A DNA stretch of 64,000 bases from NCBI RefSeq assembly GCF_029360705.1, contig NZ_JARKMX010000014.1, positions 124,001 to 188,000 on the forward strand, read 5' to 3'. The notes beneath the pieces were generated by a model. The model ran no database searches. It was not told where the DNA came from and saw only the letters and a list, made by a program, of their open reading frames with translations. Below are positions 53,969 through 61,596 of the stretch, one piece after another. The translations under genes were made by a program, and so were the position numbers. The DNA is from Paraflavitalea pollutisoli. GTDB taxonomy: Bacteria > Bacteroidota > Bacteroidia > Chitinophagales > Chitinophagaceae. Each line of letters begins with the position of its first letter. Within the stretch, counting starts at the first letter, position 1.

Positions 53969-55360
53969 ATGAATAGTACATCTGCATCCAAAAAGTCACT
54001 ACATCATGGCAACTTGCATATCTATAATGAGCAGGAAAACCGTACCGCTCAGTTGGAGGAAGAGCTGGCTGATGCGCTTTTATTGCACAGGTTGAGTACA
54101 GAAATGATCCAGGAAGATGGGATAGATGGGCTGTATAAAAAAATTGTGCAGGCGGCCGTGGCGCTCATGCGTTCGCAGTTTGCCACCCTGCAGATGCTGT
54201 ATCCCGACGAAGGCACGGTCGGTAAGCTCCGTATCCTGGCCAGCAGCGGCTTCACGCCGGAGGCGGAAGAATACTGGAAATGGATTTATAGTTATACGGG
54301 TAGTTCTTGCGGAGAGGTGTTGAGGACCGGCATACGACAGGTAATTCCGGACTACCGCACTTGTGCATTTATGCAAAACCAGCCCACGCTGGCGGTATTT
54401 TTAGATGGCGGCGTCATTGCGGCGCAAAGCACACCACTCTATTCCAGAAGCGGTCAACTGCTGGGCATGATATCGACGCATTGGGACCATCCGCATACAC
54501 CACCCAAAAGACGGCTCGACCTGCTGGATATTTTGGCCCGCCAGGCGGCCGACCTGATCGAGCGCACCTCGTTGTTGACAGACCTGGAGAGCAAGGTGGC
54601 AGACAGGACGCGGGACCTGCAACGGTCCAACGAAGACCTGCAGCAGTTTGCCCATGTGGCCAGCCATGATTTGAAAGAGCCGGTTCGTAAGATCCGCACC
54701 TTTGGCTTACGCCTGAAGAATGAATGCAGTGACCATATGACGGCGGTATCAACACGGTATACCGATAAAATACTCGAGTCGGCCAGCCGCATGTCGACCA
54801 TGATCGAAGGGATACTGACCTACTCATCGGCCAATGTGGCCCTGCAAAATGTGGAGCCCATCGACCTCAATCGCATCCTTACCGACATTGTCATCGACCT
54901 GGAGGTGATGATCGCCGACAAGCATGCGACCATTGAATGCGGGCCTTTACCGAATGTGGAAGGCGTGCAGGTGCTGCTTTACCAACTCTTCTATAACCTC
55001 CTCAACAACTCGCTGAAGTTCTCGAAACCTGCCGGTACGCAGCGCATCACTATGCAGGCGACATCGCTGGTAAAAGATGGCCGGGCCTATGCGCAGATCC
55101 TGTTGACCGATACGGGTATCGGTTTTGATCCTGTCTATAACGAAAAAGTATTTGAAACCTTTACCCGCCTGCAGGCAAAAAGCAAGTACGACGGTACTGG
55201 CCTTGGCCTTTCCCTGGCGCGGAAGATCGTCGAGCGGCATCAAGGCACTATCACCGCTGATGGCCGTATCGATCAGGGAGTTACCATCACCATCGTGTTG
55301 CCCTGGCGCAGTGATTCCCTAAGCTCAGCGTGCTGTGGTCCCCCTATGCTACTTCATTAA
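53969..55360 (+). CDS. GAF-domain sensor histidine kinase
   Basis: The start at 53969 replaces a TTG at 53936. The 463-residue product has a coiled N-terminal segment and a GAF domain (about 45-200) with CGEVLRTGIRQVIPDYRTCAF. HisKA follows with FAHVASHDLKEPVRKIRTFG (about 235) and HATPase with NLLNNSLKFS, LTDTGIGFD and GTGLGLSLARKI. It sits just after the single-domain receiver, its probable partner, and is the third kinase of the SHDLQEP/SHDLKEP type within 5 kb. Confidence 0.92.
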   Translation: MNSTSASKKSLHHGNLHIYNEQENRTAQLEEELADALLLHRLSTEMIQEDGIDGLYKKIVQAAVALMRSQFATLQMLYPDEGTVGKLRILASSGFTPEAEEYWKWIYSYTGSSCGEVLRTGIRQVIPDYRTCAFMQNQPTLAVFLDGGVIAAQSTPLYSRSGQLLGMISTHWDHPHTPPKRRLDLLDILARQAADLIERTSLLTDLESKVADRTRDLQRSNEDLQQFAHVASHDLKEPVRKIRTFGLRLKNECSDHMTAVSTRYTDKILESASRMSTMIEGILTYSSANVALQNVEPIDLNRILTDIVIDLEVMIADKHATIECGPLPNVEGVQVLLYQLFYNLLNNSLKFSKPAGTQRITMQATSLVKDGRAYAQILLTDTGIGFDPVYNEKVFETFTRLQAKSKYDGTGLGLSLARKIVERHQGTITADGRIDQGVTITIVLPWRSDSLSSACCGPPMLLH

Positions 55361-55543
55361 CAGAAGCTGTTATCGCTATTGCATCCCGCCATGCCGTGGT
55401 ACGCCCTATCACTAACGGGCATACTGCACGCATATCCATAAAGGACCACAGTGGTGATCGATTTCATGCACAAAAAGGCATCAAAACCTGGCATTACTGC
55501 CATAATTCCTGGATATAAAATAATTGTAAAATAACTGCCCCTT

Positions 55544-55650
55544 CGTTTAGTACCGATCGACGGTTTAGTTGTTATATAAGAAAGGATAAGGTTTAAGGTT
55601 AACGAATTTAGTTAGTTTGGCCCTGCGTGTCTACGTGGGGCTTTCTTATA
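55544..55650 (+). repeat. Copy A of a terminator-ended intergenic element (small-RNA-like)
   Basis: The plus strand carries CGTTTAGTACCGAT, then GTTGTTATATAAGAAAGG, ATAAGGTTTAA and GGTTAACGAATTT. It ends in the hairpin CCCTGCGT-GTCT-ACGTGGGG (55621-55640) and CTTTCTT. Copies B and C (57.7 and 59.6 kb) are on the opposite strand. The stem differs from copy B by one A-U to G-C pair exchange and two wobble changes. It retains the GUCU loop, so pairing is kept only on this strand. It lies in a 573-bp gap after the GAF kinase. A tiny ORF seen in B and C is broken here. Confidence 0.65.
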
Positions 55651-55757
55651 AACTTTTTAGACTGCTCCACAGCTAAAACAATGCCTGGACGTATTGCAGA
55701 CTGATCAATGGGATCTTCTGTAGTAGTTTGGAACAACAGTTCAAGCATTGGGGTTTA

Positions 55758-55823
55758 TACATTTGTAGGTTAAGGCTCTTAATTAGATACCCCGCTCTTG
55801 TCGAAGAGTGGGGTTTGTTTTAT
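55758..55823 (+). ncRNA. Putative very short RNA: promoter box plus terminator
   Basis: A TACATTTG box (55758-55765) is followed only 24 bp later by a terminator: CCCCGCTCTT and AAGAGTGGGG around a GTCG loop (55790-55813), then TTTGTTTT. The predicted transcript would be about 50 nt. GGTTAAGG and TTAATTAG before the hairpin echo the 3' part of elements A-C. No open reading frame fits between. Confidence 0.4.
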
Positions 55824-55933
55824 TTAGGCAAGTCATAAATGACAGCCACAGCATTATAGTATATATCTACTTTTCGAAAGACTGGTAAGGCAGGTGGACG
55901 TAACTGAAAAAAGTATTCGAAAGTATAAGGTAA

Positions 55934-56095
55934 TTGGCCCTATTGCATTTTATTGCTCCCTTTGAGGAACTGGAAAAAGATAAACAGGCCCACAGCGCCT
56001 ACAAAAGAAATGTAATGATATACATCCTGATAAGTATTGCGGTATTGTTGGGCACGTTAGTTTATGCAGACATCAGGTTTGATGGGCATTTGTGA
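55934..56095 (+). CDS. Possible small membrane protein
   Basis: An open frame from a TTG at 55934 (53 residues) or an ATG at 56015 (26 residues) to a TGA at 56093-56095 encodes a hydrophobic helix, MIYILISIAVLLGTLVYA, ending IRFDGHL. The longer form adds FIAPFEELEKDKQAHSAYKR. The stop overlaps a GTG of the next ORF, and the next ATG is 18 bp on, so it may be coupled to it. It could also be the tail of a lost gene. Confidence 0.35.
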   Translation: MALLHFIAPFEELEKDKQAHSAYKRNVMIYILISIAVLLGTLVYADIRFDGHL

Positions 56096-56112
56096 CAACT
56101 CAACGAAAGCAC

Positions 56113-56517
56113 ATGAAGAAGATCATTGACCAAATCTATTACCTCGCCGCTACGGTTTACCGGACACTTGAAGCTGCCCGGCTCCATTCCCCCCATTTCC
56201 GGATGGTGGTAATCCTGGCATTTGGCACATTTTTATTGGCCACCTGCATTGCCATACCGCTCGCCGTGCCGATCACGACCTGGAGCCCCCGCGAACCAAA
56301 GATCATCCAGTGGCTGAAAGCAGGCCTCTATTTTGGAGCCCTCTTCATCCTGTTTGGCATAGTGTTCAGAAAACGCCTCCTCGATAAAAAAGAAGTAACA
56401 ACAGAAAGCATTAGAAAATGTAAGAGATATGGTCCTTGGATCTTCTTCGGACTAATACTGCTAATGACAGCCTTATTGATCAAGAGAGGAATCGATATGG
56501 GAACGATAAAATGGTAA
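56113..56517 (+). CDS. Hypothetical small membrane protein
   Basis: The 134-residue product (start at 56113; a GTG at 56092 is possible) has three hydrophobic helices at about 31-55 (VVILAFGTFLLATCIAIPLA), 70-90 and 115-130. A basic loop (FRKRLLDKKE) lies between the last two. No family is recognised. It follows the possible small membrane protein and precedes a hairpin terminator at 56573. Confidence 0.6.
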   Translation: MKKIIDQIYYLAATVYRTLEAARLHSPHFRMVVILAFGTFLLATCIAIPLAVPITTWSPREPKIIQWLKAGLYFGALFILFGIVFRKRLLDKKEVTTESIRKCKRYGPWIFFGLILLMTALLIKRGIDMGTIKW

Positions 56518-56572
56518 ATGACTGTCTCGGGTCTTTAGAGAGCATTGGTTTGCACACCCCCCAAAAACCAAG

Positions 56573-56595
56573 AACCCAGCCTCCTCAGCTGGGTT
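56573..56595. terminator. Hairpin after the small membrane protein gene, active in either direction
   Basis: AACCCAGC and GCTGGGTT form an 8-bp stem with a 7-nt loop. On plus it is followed by TGGTTTC; on minus by CTTGGTTTTT. On minus it is preceded by AGGTTTAATGGTTAAGG, similar to the 3' part of elements B and C. Confidence 0.55.
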
Positions 56596-56660
56596 TGGTT
56601 TCGCCTTAACCATTAAACCTAATTTCTATGAGTGTAATTGAACAGCCTGAGTTTAAAAAC

Positions 56661-56682
56661 AACCCGGCCCGCGAGCCGGGTT
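56661..56682 (-). terminator. Orphan minus-strand terminator hairpin
   Basis: AACCCGGC and GCCGGGTT form an 8-bp stem with a 6-nt loop. GTTTTT follows only on the minus strand. No minus-strand gene lies upstream before 57.8 kb, so it may end a small RNA starting within 56.69-56.94 kb. Otherwise this 427-bp gap (56518-56944) shows no gene. Confidence 0.45.
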
Positions 56683-56944
56683 AATAACAAAAACTGAAAA
56701 AAAGTATTCTCCTGGTGATTATGTACGAAGCAGCAATCCATATAGATTACTAAATTAAAAATATTTTACAGGCAGGGGTAGTTGTACTTAGCTGATCTTT
56801 TCCGGGCAGTCACAGTTTCTACCCAACTTGCGGGCATTCCGCCACAATACCTGGATAAAGCTGCGTATAGGTACGCATACAGCCAGATTTTGACGCCAGC
56901 CGGCACCGGCACATCATTTTATATAATCCTTAAAACAACTTATT

Positions 56945-57496
56945 ATGGAACAAATGATCAACTTATACGACCTGCTGGAACATGAGATCAATGACCTCTA
57001 TTCTGCGGAAGAGCAGATCATCGAAGCCCTGCCCAAGATGATCGAAAAGGCTGAAAACCCCAGGCTCAAGGCAGCGCTTAACGAACACCTGACCATCACC
57101 AAAGGCCACAAGGACCGCCTCGACCAGGTGAAGAAGATACTGCTGGCCGGTGAACAAGAAAAAAAGCCCGGCTTCCTGGAAAAGATCTTCGGCTCCTCCA
57201 AATGCAAAGGCACGGAAGGGCTCATCAAAGAAGGGGAACACATGATCAAACAAAACATGTCGCCCGAAGTGAGGGACGCCGCCATTATCGCCGCTGCCCA
57301 AAAGATAGAACACTACGAGATTTGTGGATATGGTACTGCCCGTGCCTATGCGATGCAATTGGGATTATCGAAGATAGAAGGATTGCTGAAACAAACACTC
57401 GACGAAGAATACGAAGCAGACGACAAATTGAGCGAGCTCGCCTTCTTCGATGTGAACCTGGATGCAGAAGTGGCGGATGGTCCCGTTAGCAAATGA
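56945..57496 (+). CDS. Ferritin-like DUF892 (YciE/YciF) protein
   Basis: The 183-residue product is a helical stress protein of the YciF family. It begins INLYDLLEHEINDLYSAEEQ and continues with LPKMIEKAENPRLKAALNEH, then KIEHYEICGYGTARAYA and EEYEADDKLSEL. Its Glu/His residues are placed for a di-iron site in a four-helix bundle. Such proteins are stress induced. It stands alone between orphan terminators and element B. Confidence 0.93.
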   Translation: MEQMINLYDLLEHEINDLYSAEEQIIEALPKMIEKAENPRLKAALNEHLTITKGHKDRLDQVKKILLAGEQEKKPGFLEKIFGSSKCKGTEGLIKEGEHMIKQNMSPEVRDAAIIAAAQKIEHYEICGYGTARAYAMQLGLSKIEGLLKQTLDEEYEADDKLSELAFFDVNLDAEVADGPVSK

Positions 57497-57533
57497 TAAC
57501 AACACAGCACCAGCAACCTACACGAGACAATTA

Positions 57534-57559
57534 CACAGGCGTCCAAAGGGGCGCCTGTG
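57534..57559. terminator. Weak hairpin after the DUF892 gene
   Basis: CACAGGCG and CGCCTGTG form an 8-bp stem 38 bp after the stop, without a T-run. It may be a terminator of the plus-strand gene. Confidence 0.3.
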
Positions 57560-57641
57560 GTCGTACAGGCCTGTTATCATGCCTGCAACAATGGCAAGCC
57601 CTGCAAATGGTCCGTTGATCAGCCCCCTAACGAAGCTTATC

Positions 57642-57773
57642 GGTGCCAAAAAGAAAAACCCCGCATAGACATGCGGGGCGTCGCTAATCAAATTCGTTAA
57701 CCATTAAACCTTATCCTTTCTTATATAACAACAAAAACATGAATCAGTACTAAACGATTTTCAAGTTTTTTTA
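57642..57773 (-). repeat. Copy B of the terminator-ended element
   Basis: The minus strand carries CGTTTAGTACTGAT, TTGTTATATAAGAAAGG, ATAAGGTTTAATGG and TTAACGAATTTGATTAG. The hairpin CCCCGCAT-GTCT-ATGCGGGG (57659-57678) follows, then TTTTTCTTTTT. Its 76-bp core (57657-57732) matches copy C (59555-59630) apart from one substitution and possibly one indel in the A-run at the edge. It lies 47 bp past the stop of the gene at 57820. The gap from 57497 holds nothing else. Confidence 0.7.
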
Positions 57774-57819
57774 GATCATTTTTCCTACCCGGAAGCGATC
57801 AACGGATATGCCTACCATC

Positions 57820-58647
57820 TCACTTTCCCAACACCGCCTCCAACATATCGTCGGTAATAAATATAACACCCAGTATCAGCATAAATTTCCCTATCCCAGG
57901 TTCCGGCCACTGGTCAAGGAACAGGTCAGCCATCTTATTGATATAATTCGCCTGGTACCTGAACGGCTTCGCTGCACGATCCCCTTCGTGTAAACCAAGC
58001 GTAAATACATTGCAGTAGGCCGCCCTGAGCCTGTCGCCTTTTCTGAGAAAAGCTTTCTCATTAAAGTCTTTTCTATGCGCCTTATACAAAGCATTAAAAT
58101 CCTTGAACCTACCCATATCAACCTGGATAAAACGCCGGTAGCGTTTACAGATCACTTCACAGGCTATGACAGGATCGGCCGGAGGCCGAACCGTCTGGGT
58201 CAAGGTCAACAACACCAGGCCCATGAATTCGACCAGGCTGCCCTTCCAGGTCATCCTATCGCCTTCTTCGGGTGTGCCTACAAAAGCATTTTGGGGCCTC
58301 TCCAGGTATAACTTGATTTCGGGCAATCGATGACGGTTGCCTGTCTTGCCGACATTAGACATGTCGAGCTGACCGTCCGCTGCGACCTCAACAGTTCCCA
58401 ATTGCCGTCTCCCCTGTTCCGCTATATAGCCGTCAACGTCGCAATCATTCTCCAGCGCCAACCGCATAGACTGGAAATCAGCATAAGGATGAATATTCAC
58501 GATGACATGACGGTGCATTTCTTCCCACACCTCTTCGGGCTCGTGATCCTGGGTTTTGCTGATAGCCAACACAGCAGTCAGTATTTCTACCTTACTTCCC
58601 AGCCATTCCCACCTCTCTTTTCCCGGAGCCTGGTTCATTTCAGCCAT
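57820..58647 (-). CDS. Unrecognised protein, paralog of its operon partner (second gene)
   Basis: I do not recognise this 275-residue family. No signal peptide is seen. It shares a scaffold with the gene upstream: HPYADFQSMRLALENDCDVD (partner: GPYLNFRAMRLALQPLCDVE), then FVGTPEEGDRMTWKGSLVEF (partner: FVGQPVAGKKLVWEAELVDF) and KGDRLRAAYCNVF (partner: KSDRLQKASQLVL). The C-terminus is hydrophobic (IGKFMLILGVIFITDDMLEAV). It lies 27 bp after its partner and is followed by element B. Confidence 0.75.
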   Translation of the reverse strand: MAEMNQAPGKERWEWLGSKVEILTAVLAISKTQDHEPEEVWEEMHRHVIVNIHPYADFQSMRLALENDCDVDGYIAEQGRRQLGTVEVAADGQLDMSNVGKTGNRHRLPEIKLYLERPQNAFVGTPEEGDRMTWKGSLVEFMGLVLLTLTQTVRPPADPVIACEVICKRYRRFIQVDMGRFKDFNALYKAHRKDFNEKAFLRKGDRLRAAYCNVFTLGLHEGDRAAKPFRYQANYINKMADLFLDQWPEPGIGKFMLILGVIFITDDMLEAVLGK

Positions 58648-58674
58648 GACAGTATTATTTAGTAAATAGATAGA

Positions 58675-59496
58675 CTACTGCTTCTCCACTCCCAACACTT
58701 GCAGTAGCAACAGTTCCGATACAAATAACAGGTTGAAAACATGTGCCAAAATAGCCGGGTTAAGCTCTGGGCACCGGGCAGCAAATTCGGAACCGGTAAC
58801 GGCGTTGTAAGAAGCCTGCACCATGAAACCCGACAACACCCTTTTATCGTCGGCCGATCGCTGCTGCAAAACCAACTGGCTCGCCTTCTGCAAGCGGTCG
58901 GATTTATCGCGGATATTATCAACATTTACAGCATACCCCATTGCGGTATAGACCGCTTCGATGTCGGGATATCCCTCAAAGTCCACCTCCACGGCAGTCA
59001 GCAGCAGCTGACAGATGTCTTCCCGTGCTTGAGACGGCTTTTTATCACGCATGATCCCCAGCCGCTCACATAAAACAACGACTCCCAGAAAGTCGACCAA
59101 TTCGGCCTCCCAGACAAGCTTTTTCCCAGCCACTGGTTGCCCCACAAAAAACTCCGGATCAGGCCAGGTTTCGTACCCCTCCACCGCAAAACCCAAGTCT
59201 TCCAATTGCGCCTTGTGATCGGCATCCATCTCATGGGTGGCCCGTATACCATGCTTTTCCATATCCAGCAATGTGCTCTCCACATCACATAACGGTTGAA
59301 GCGCGAGGCGCATGGCTCGGAAGTTGAGATAGGGCCCCAAATCCAGGTCTGAGTCCGATAGTATTTTTTCGCCCAGTTCATCGATGTCCACATTGGGTAC
59401 ATCAAGGCTATAGATCAATACAAACTCTACAAATTGAACCTGGGCATTGATCAATTCGTTTTTTTGGTCTTCGGAAAGTTGATCGTATCCAGACAT
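58675..59496 (-). CDS. Unrecognised protein, paralog of its operon partner (first gene)
   Basis: The start at 59496 (MSGYDQLSEDQKNELINAQV) was chosen; a longer frame to 59589 crosses the hairpin of element C and is not credible. The 273-residue product is acidic, likely cytoplasmic, and paralogous to the next gene through the FRAMRLALQPLCDVE and FVGQPVAGKKLVWE segments and a similar hydrophobic end (AHVFNLLFVSELLLLQVLG). No known catalytic motif is visible. Element C lies directly upstream with its hairpin about 60-80 nt before the ATG. Confidence 0.75.
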   Translation of the reverse strand: MSGYDQLSEDQKNELINAQVQFVEFVLIYSLDVPNVDIDELGEKILSDSDLDLGPYLNFRAMRLALQPLCDVESTLLDMEKHGIRATHEMDADHKAQLEDLGFAVEGYETWPDPEFFVGQPVAGKKLVWEAELVDFLGVVVLCERLGIMRDKKPSQAREDICQLLLTAVEVDFEGYPDIEAVYTAMGYAVNVDNIRDKSDRLQKASQLVLQQRSADDKRVLSGFMVQASYNAVTGSEFAARCPELNPAILAHVFNLLFVSELLLLQVLGVEKQ

Positions 59497-59540
59497 GCAA
59501 TGCTTTTTAAAATGATGAATGTTAAATGACCTGATTACCA

Positions 59541-59672
59541 GGCACCAAAAAGAAAACCCCGCATAGACATGCAGGGCGTCGCTAATCAAATTCGTTAACC
59601 ATTAAACCTTATCCTTTCTTATATAACAACTAAACCGCGAATCGGTACTAAACGAAATCAAACTTTTTTTAA
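59541..59672 (-). repeat. Copy C of the terminator-ended element
   Basis: The minus strand carries the same order as copy B: CGTTTAGTACCGAT, GTTATATAAGAAAGG, AAGGTTTAATGG, then the hairpin CCCTGCAT-GTCT-ATGCGGGG (59557-59576) and TTTTCTTTTT. The single stem difference from copy B is a G-U wobble on this strand but a C-A mismatch on the other. B and C are direct repeats flanking the two-gene operon. The rest of the 334-bp gap to 59830 holds only AT-rich sequence. Confidence 0.7.
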
Positions 59673-59830
59673 GAAAACTTTTTATACCCAAAAGGGATCA
59701 AGTCATCAGTATGCATCTCCTGCAAACCTTTCGTCAGTTGTGCATGAGCAGACTGATCATTACCTGCACATATGGGTATAAAAGGAGGAACTTGCCGCGC
59801 GGCATTTGACCTCGATAGACGAGTAAAGCA

Positions 59831-60243
59831 TCACTTCACGTAGCCCTTACTCCTGAACAGGGGAGAAGGACGCATTTGCTGACCGGCTGCCTCTTTAAAG
59901 TCTTTGACGGTCTTTCCATCGTACCGAAAAACCCCACCGCCCGATCCAAACCATATACTTCCATCCTTCGCTTCCACGATCGCCAAAAAATCCATTGCCT
60001 CGCCTGACATGATTTCGGTTACGACCGGTTTATCCTGGTACAACGACTTTTGATCGTACCGGGTAAGCGCCCAGCCTCTCGAATTTACCTCACCGGTCGT
60101 CCAGATAATTCCTTTATTATCTTGTAGGATGGCATACGCTGCGCGTTGCGATACCTTGGAATATGTGCGGTGGCTTGCTGTTGTGCACAGGCAGTGTCAA
60201 CCACCAGCAGCAGGAGCCAGGTATAGCCGTGCAGGTATTTCAT
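59831..60243 (-). pseudogene. Frameshifted two-component-regulator propeller (Reg_prop) protein gene
   Basis: From the ATG at 60243, frame 1 encodes a signal peptide (MKYLHGYTWLLLLVVDTACA, then QQ) but soon leaves homology and stops. Frame 2 continues with AYAILQDNKGIIWTTGEVNS, then FLAIVEAKDGSIWFGSGGGV and FRYDGKTVKDFKEAAG, and stops at 59831. These are Reg_prop blades (DNKGIIW and DGSIWFG with YDG). A frameshift near 60165-60180 separates signal and mature part. Even intact it would be a short exported propeller fragment. Its promoter carries the GTAAA array shared with 22.3 kb. Confidence 0.7.
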
Positions 60244-60250
60244 ACAATAC

Positions 60251-60258
60251 CGAAACTA
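60251..60258 (-). promoter_or_regulatory. Putative -7 box of the broken propeller gene
   Basis: The minus strand reads TAGTTTCG, one mismatch to TAnnTTTG, only 7 bp before the ATG. Its distance of 32 bp to the GTAAA array equals that at 22.3 kb. Confidence 0.45.
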
Positions 60259-60290
60259 CCTCAATTCGATCAGTTTGACCGGTCAGGATG

Positions 60291-60326
60291 GTAAATTCCA
60301 CCGTAAAGGTTGTAAATTATTGTAAA
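60291..60326 (-). promoter_or_regulatory. Four-repeat GTAAA operator array (second copy)
   Basis: GTAAA starts at 60291, 60303, 60312 and 60322 on the plus strand, steps 12, 9 and 10, identical to 22325-22360. TTGTAAATTATTGTAAA is shared exactly. It may serve the minus-strand gene or the plus-strand gene at 60441. Confidence 0.55.
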
Positions 60327-60440
60327 CGGGCGCCTGATAGTACTTTTCGAAAAACCGCACCGCGTCGCCACAGCCAAGCTATTTGACCGTCCGCATCAAA
60401 TACCTCTTATGCGCCTTAGCCAATTTTAGGAGCAAAAACC

Positions 60441-61070
60441 GTGTACTACCAACGACTATTATTGACATGGATGATGGCCGGCATCCAGATGACGCACGCC
60501 CAGCCGACCTCCATATGGGCTTTCCCGGGCATCAGCTGGCAATCAAAACATCACCAGCGCATCACCGCACAATATGGCTACAATCCGCAATGGAACATGC
60601 ACGCCGCCTATGTGCAAGCCTTCCTACCAATCAACAAGCATATTACCCTCAACCCCGGCTACCTCTACCTGCAACGCAACCGTCCCCGGCTGGAGGAGCA
60701 CGGCCTGATGCCAGCCATCATCTTCACGTGGTCTATCCGGCAACTCATCATTGACGATCGTAACCTTTATTGGCTCCGCATCAGGCACGCCGCCGAGGAT
60801 ATCCAGCTTTACCGTAACCGGTTGCGGATCTCCTATAGTATTTCTGCCGGACCGCTCACCATTAAACCCTACTGTTATGTAGAAGTTTTCTATCTCTTCA
60901 ACCCTGGCCGATGGACACGTAACCGGGTAGCCCCCGGTATTTCAGTAGACCTGGCACATCGATTCAATCTCGATATCTCCTTCAATCGTGAACTCGATTA
61001 TTTCAATGGACGTTCCAACCTCATCTTCCTCATGAGTACGGTCTCGCTCAACCGGCGCACTACAAAGTAG
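60441..61070 (+). CDS. DUF2490-like outer membrane beta-barrel protein
   Basis: The 209-residue product starts at a GTG (60441) because that gives the signal peptide MYYQRLLLTWMMAGIQMTHA; the ATG at 60471 would cut it. The mature part alternates amphipathic strands (ITAQYGYNPQWNMHAAYVQA, then LYWLRIRHAAEDIQ, VEVFYLF and LDISFNRELDYF) as in DUF2490 barrels. Role unknown. It is followed by the GlcG gene, with 98 bp between. Confidence 0.75.
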   Translation: MYYQRLLLTWMMAGIQMTHAQPTSIWAFPGISWQSKHHQRITAQYGYNPQWNMHAAYVQAFLPINKHITLNPGYLYLQRNRPRLEEHGLMPAIIFTWSIRQLIIDDRNLYWLRIRHAAEDIQLYRNRLRISYSISAGPLTIKPYCYVEVFYLFNPGRWTRNRVAPGISVDLAHRFNLDISFNRELDYFNGRSNLIFLMSTVSLNRRTTK

Positions 61071-61168
61071 TGATGAGCGCCATAATCAACAACTACGACT
61101 GTCGCAGAAAAATAAAGTTCCCGAACGCTTGGCAATTTTACATCAGCAAACAAACAAATACAACAACC

Positions 61169-61561
61169 ATGAACATCTCCTTACAACAAGCCAACCAGGC
61201 CTTGCAACAAGCCATCGACAAAGCAGTCGAGATCAGCGTACCGGTCAACATCGTGATAGTCGACAATACTGGCTACCTGAAAGCATTCGCCCGCATGGAC
61301 GATGCCCTCCTCGGGTCCATCGACATCGCCTTGCAGAAAGCCAAAACATCCATGCTTTTCCGTATGGACACAGAAGCCGTAGGTGATTTCCTACAGCCCG
61401 GTGCTAAAGCTTATGGACTCGAGCTTACCAATGGAGGCCTGCTCGGCTTCGCCGGCGGAAAGCCCATCACGATCAACGGACAGGTCGCTGGCTTCATCGG
61501 CATTTCAGGCGGCGCTATCACGCAGGACGCACAGATCGCGCAGGCCGGTAGTAAACTGTAA
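61169..61561 (+). CDS. GlcG/HbpS-family haem-binding-like protein
   Basis: The start at 61169 (MNISLQQANQALQQAIDKAV) was chosen over an ATG at 61070 that adds an unrelated N-terminus. The 130-residue product has the GlcG/DUF336 fold with VNIVIVDNTGYLKAFARMDD, then SIDIALQKAKTSMLF, GGLLGFAGGKPI and FIGISGGAITQDAQIAQAG. It is the first gene of a GlcG-SDR-SnoaL-DoxX-like operon with short gaps. Members bind haem or small molecules; the role here is unknown. Confidence 0.9.
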   Translation: MNISLQQANQALQQAIDKAVEISVPVNIVIVDNTGYLKAFARMDDALLGSIDIALQKAKTSMLFRMDTEAVGDFLQPGAKAYGLELTNGGLLGFAGGKPITINGQVAGFIGISGGAITQDAQIAQAGSKL

Positions 61562-61596
61562 ACGTCATTTATTCAAACACCATACAAACATTTACT

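Noticed and set aside
55330-55518. 62-codon frame after the GAF kinase gene
   Set aside because: It overlaps the kinase end, starts at a non-ATG codon and shows no conserved features.
56629-56685. 18-codon plus-strand ORF starting MSVIEQPEFKNNPAREPG
   Set aside because: Its last third is the stem-loop at 56661-56682, which looks like a minus-strand terminator; nothing supports translation.
56782-56985. 67-codon frame overlapping the DUF892 start
   Set aside because: It starts with TTG, runs into the real gene in another frame and has no signal of coding.
57685-57705. Six-codon ORF MVNEFD in elements B and C as a leader peptide
   Set aside because: Copy A lacks the ATG through a one-base deletion while keeping the hairpin, so RNA structure is the better explanation.
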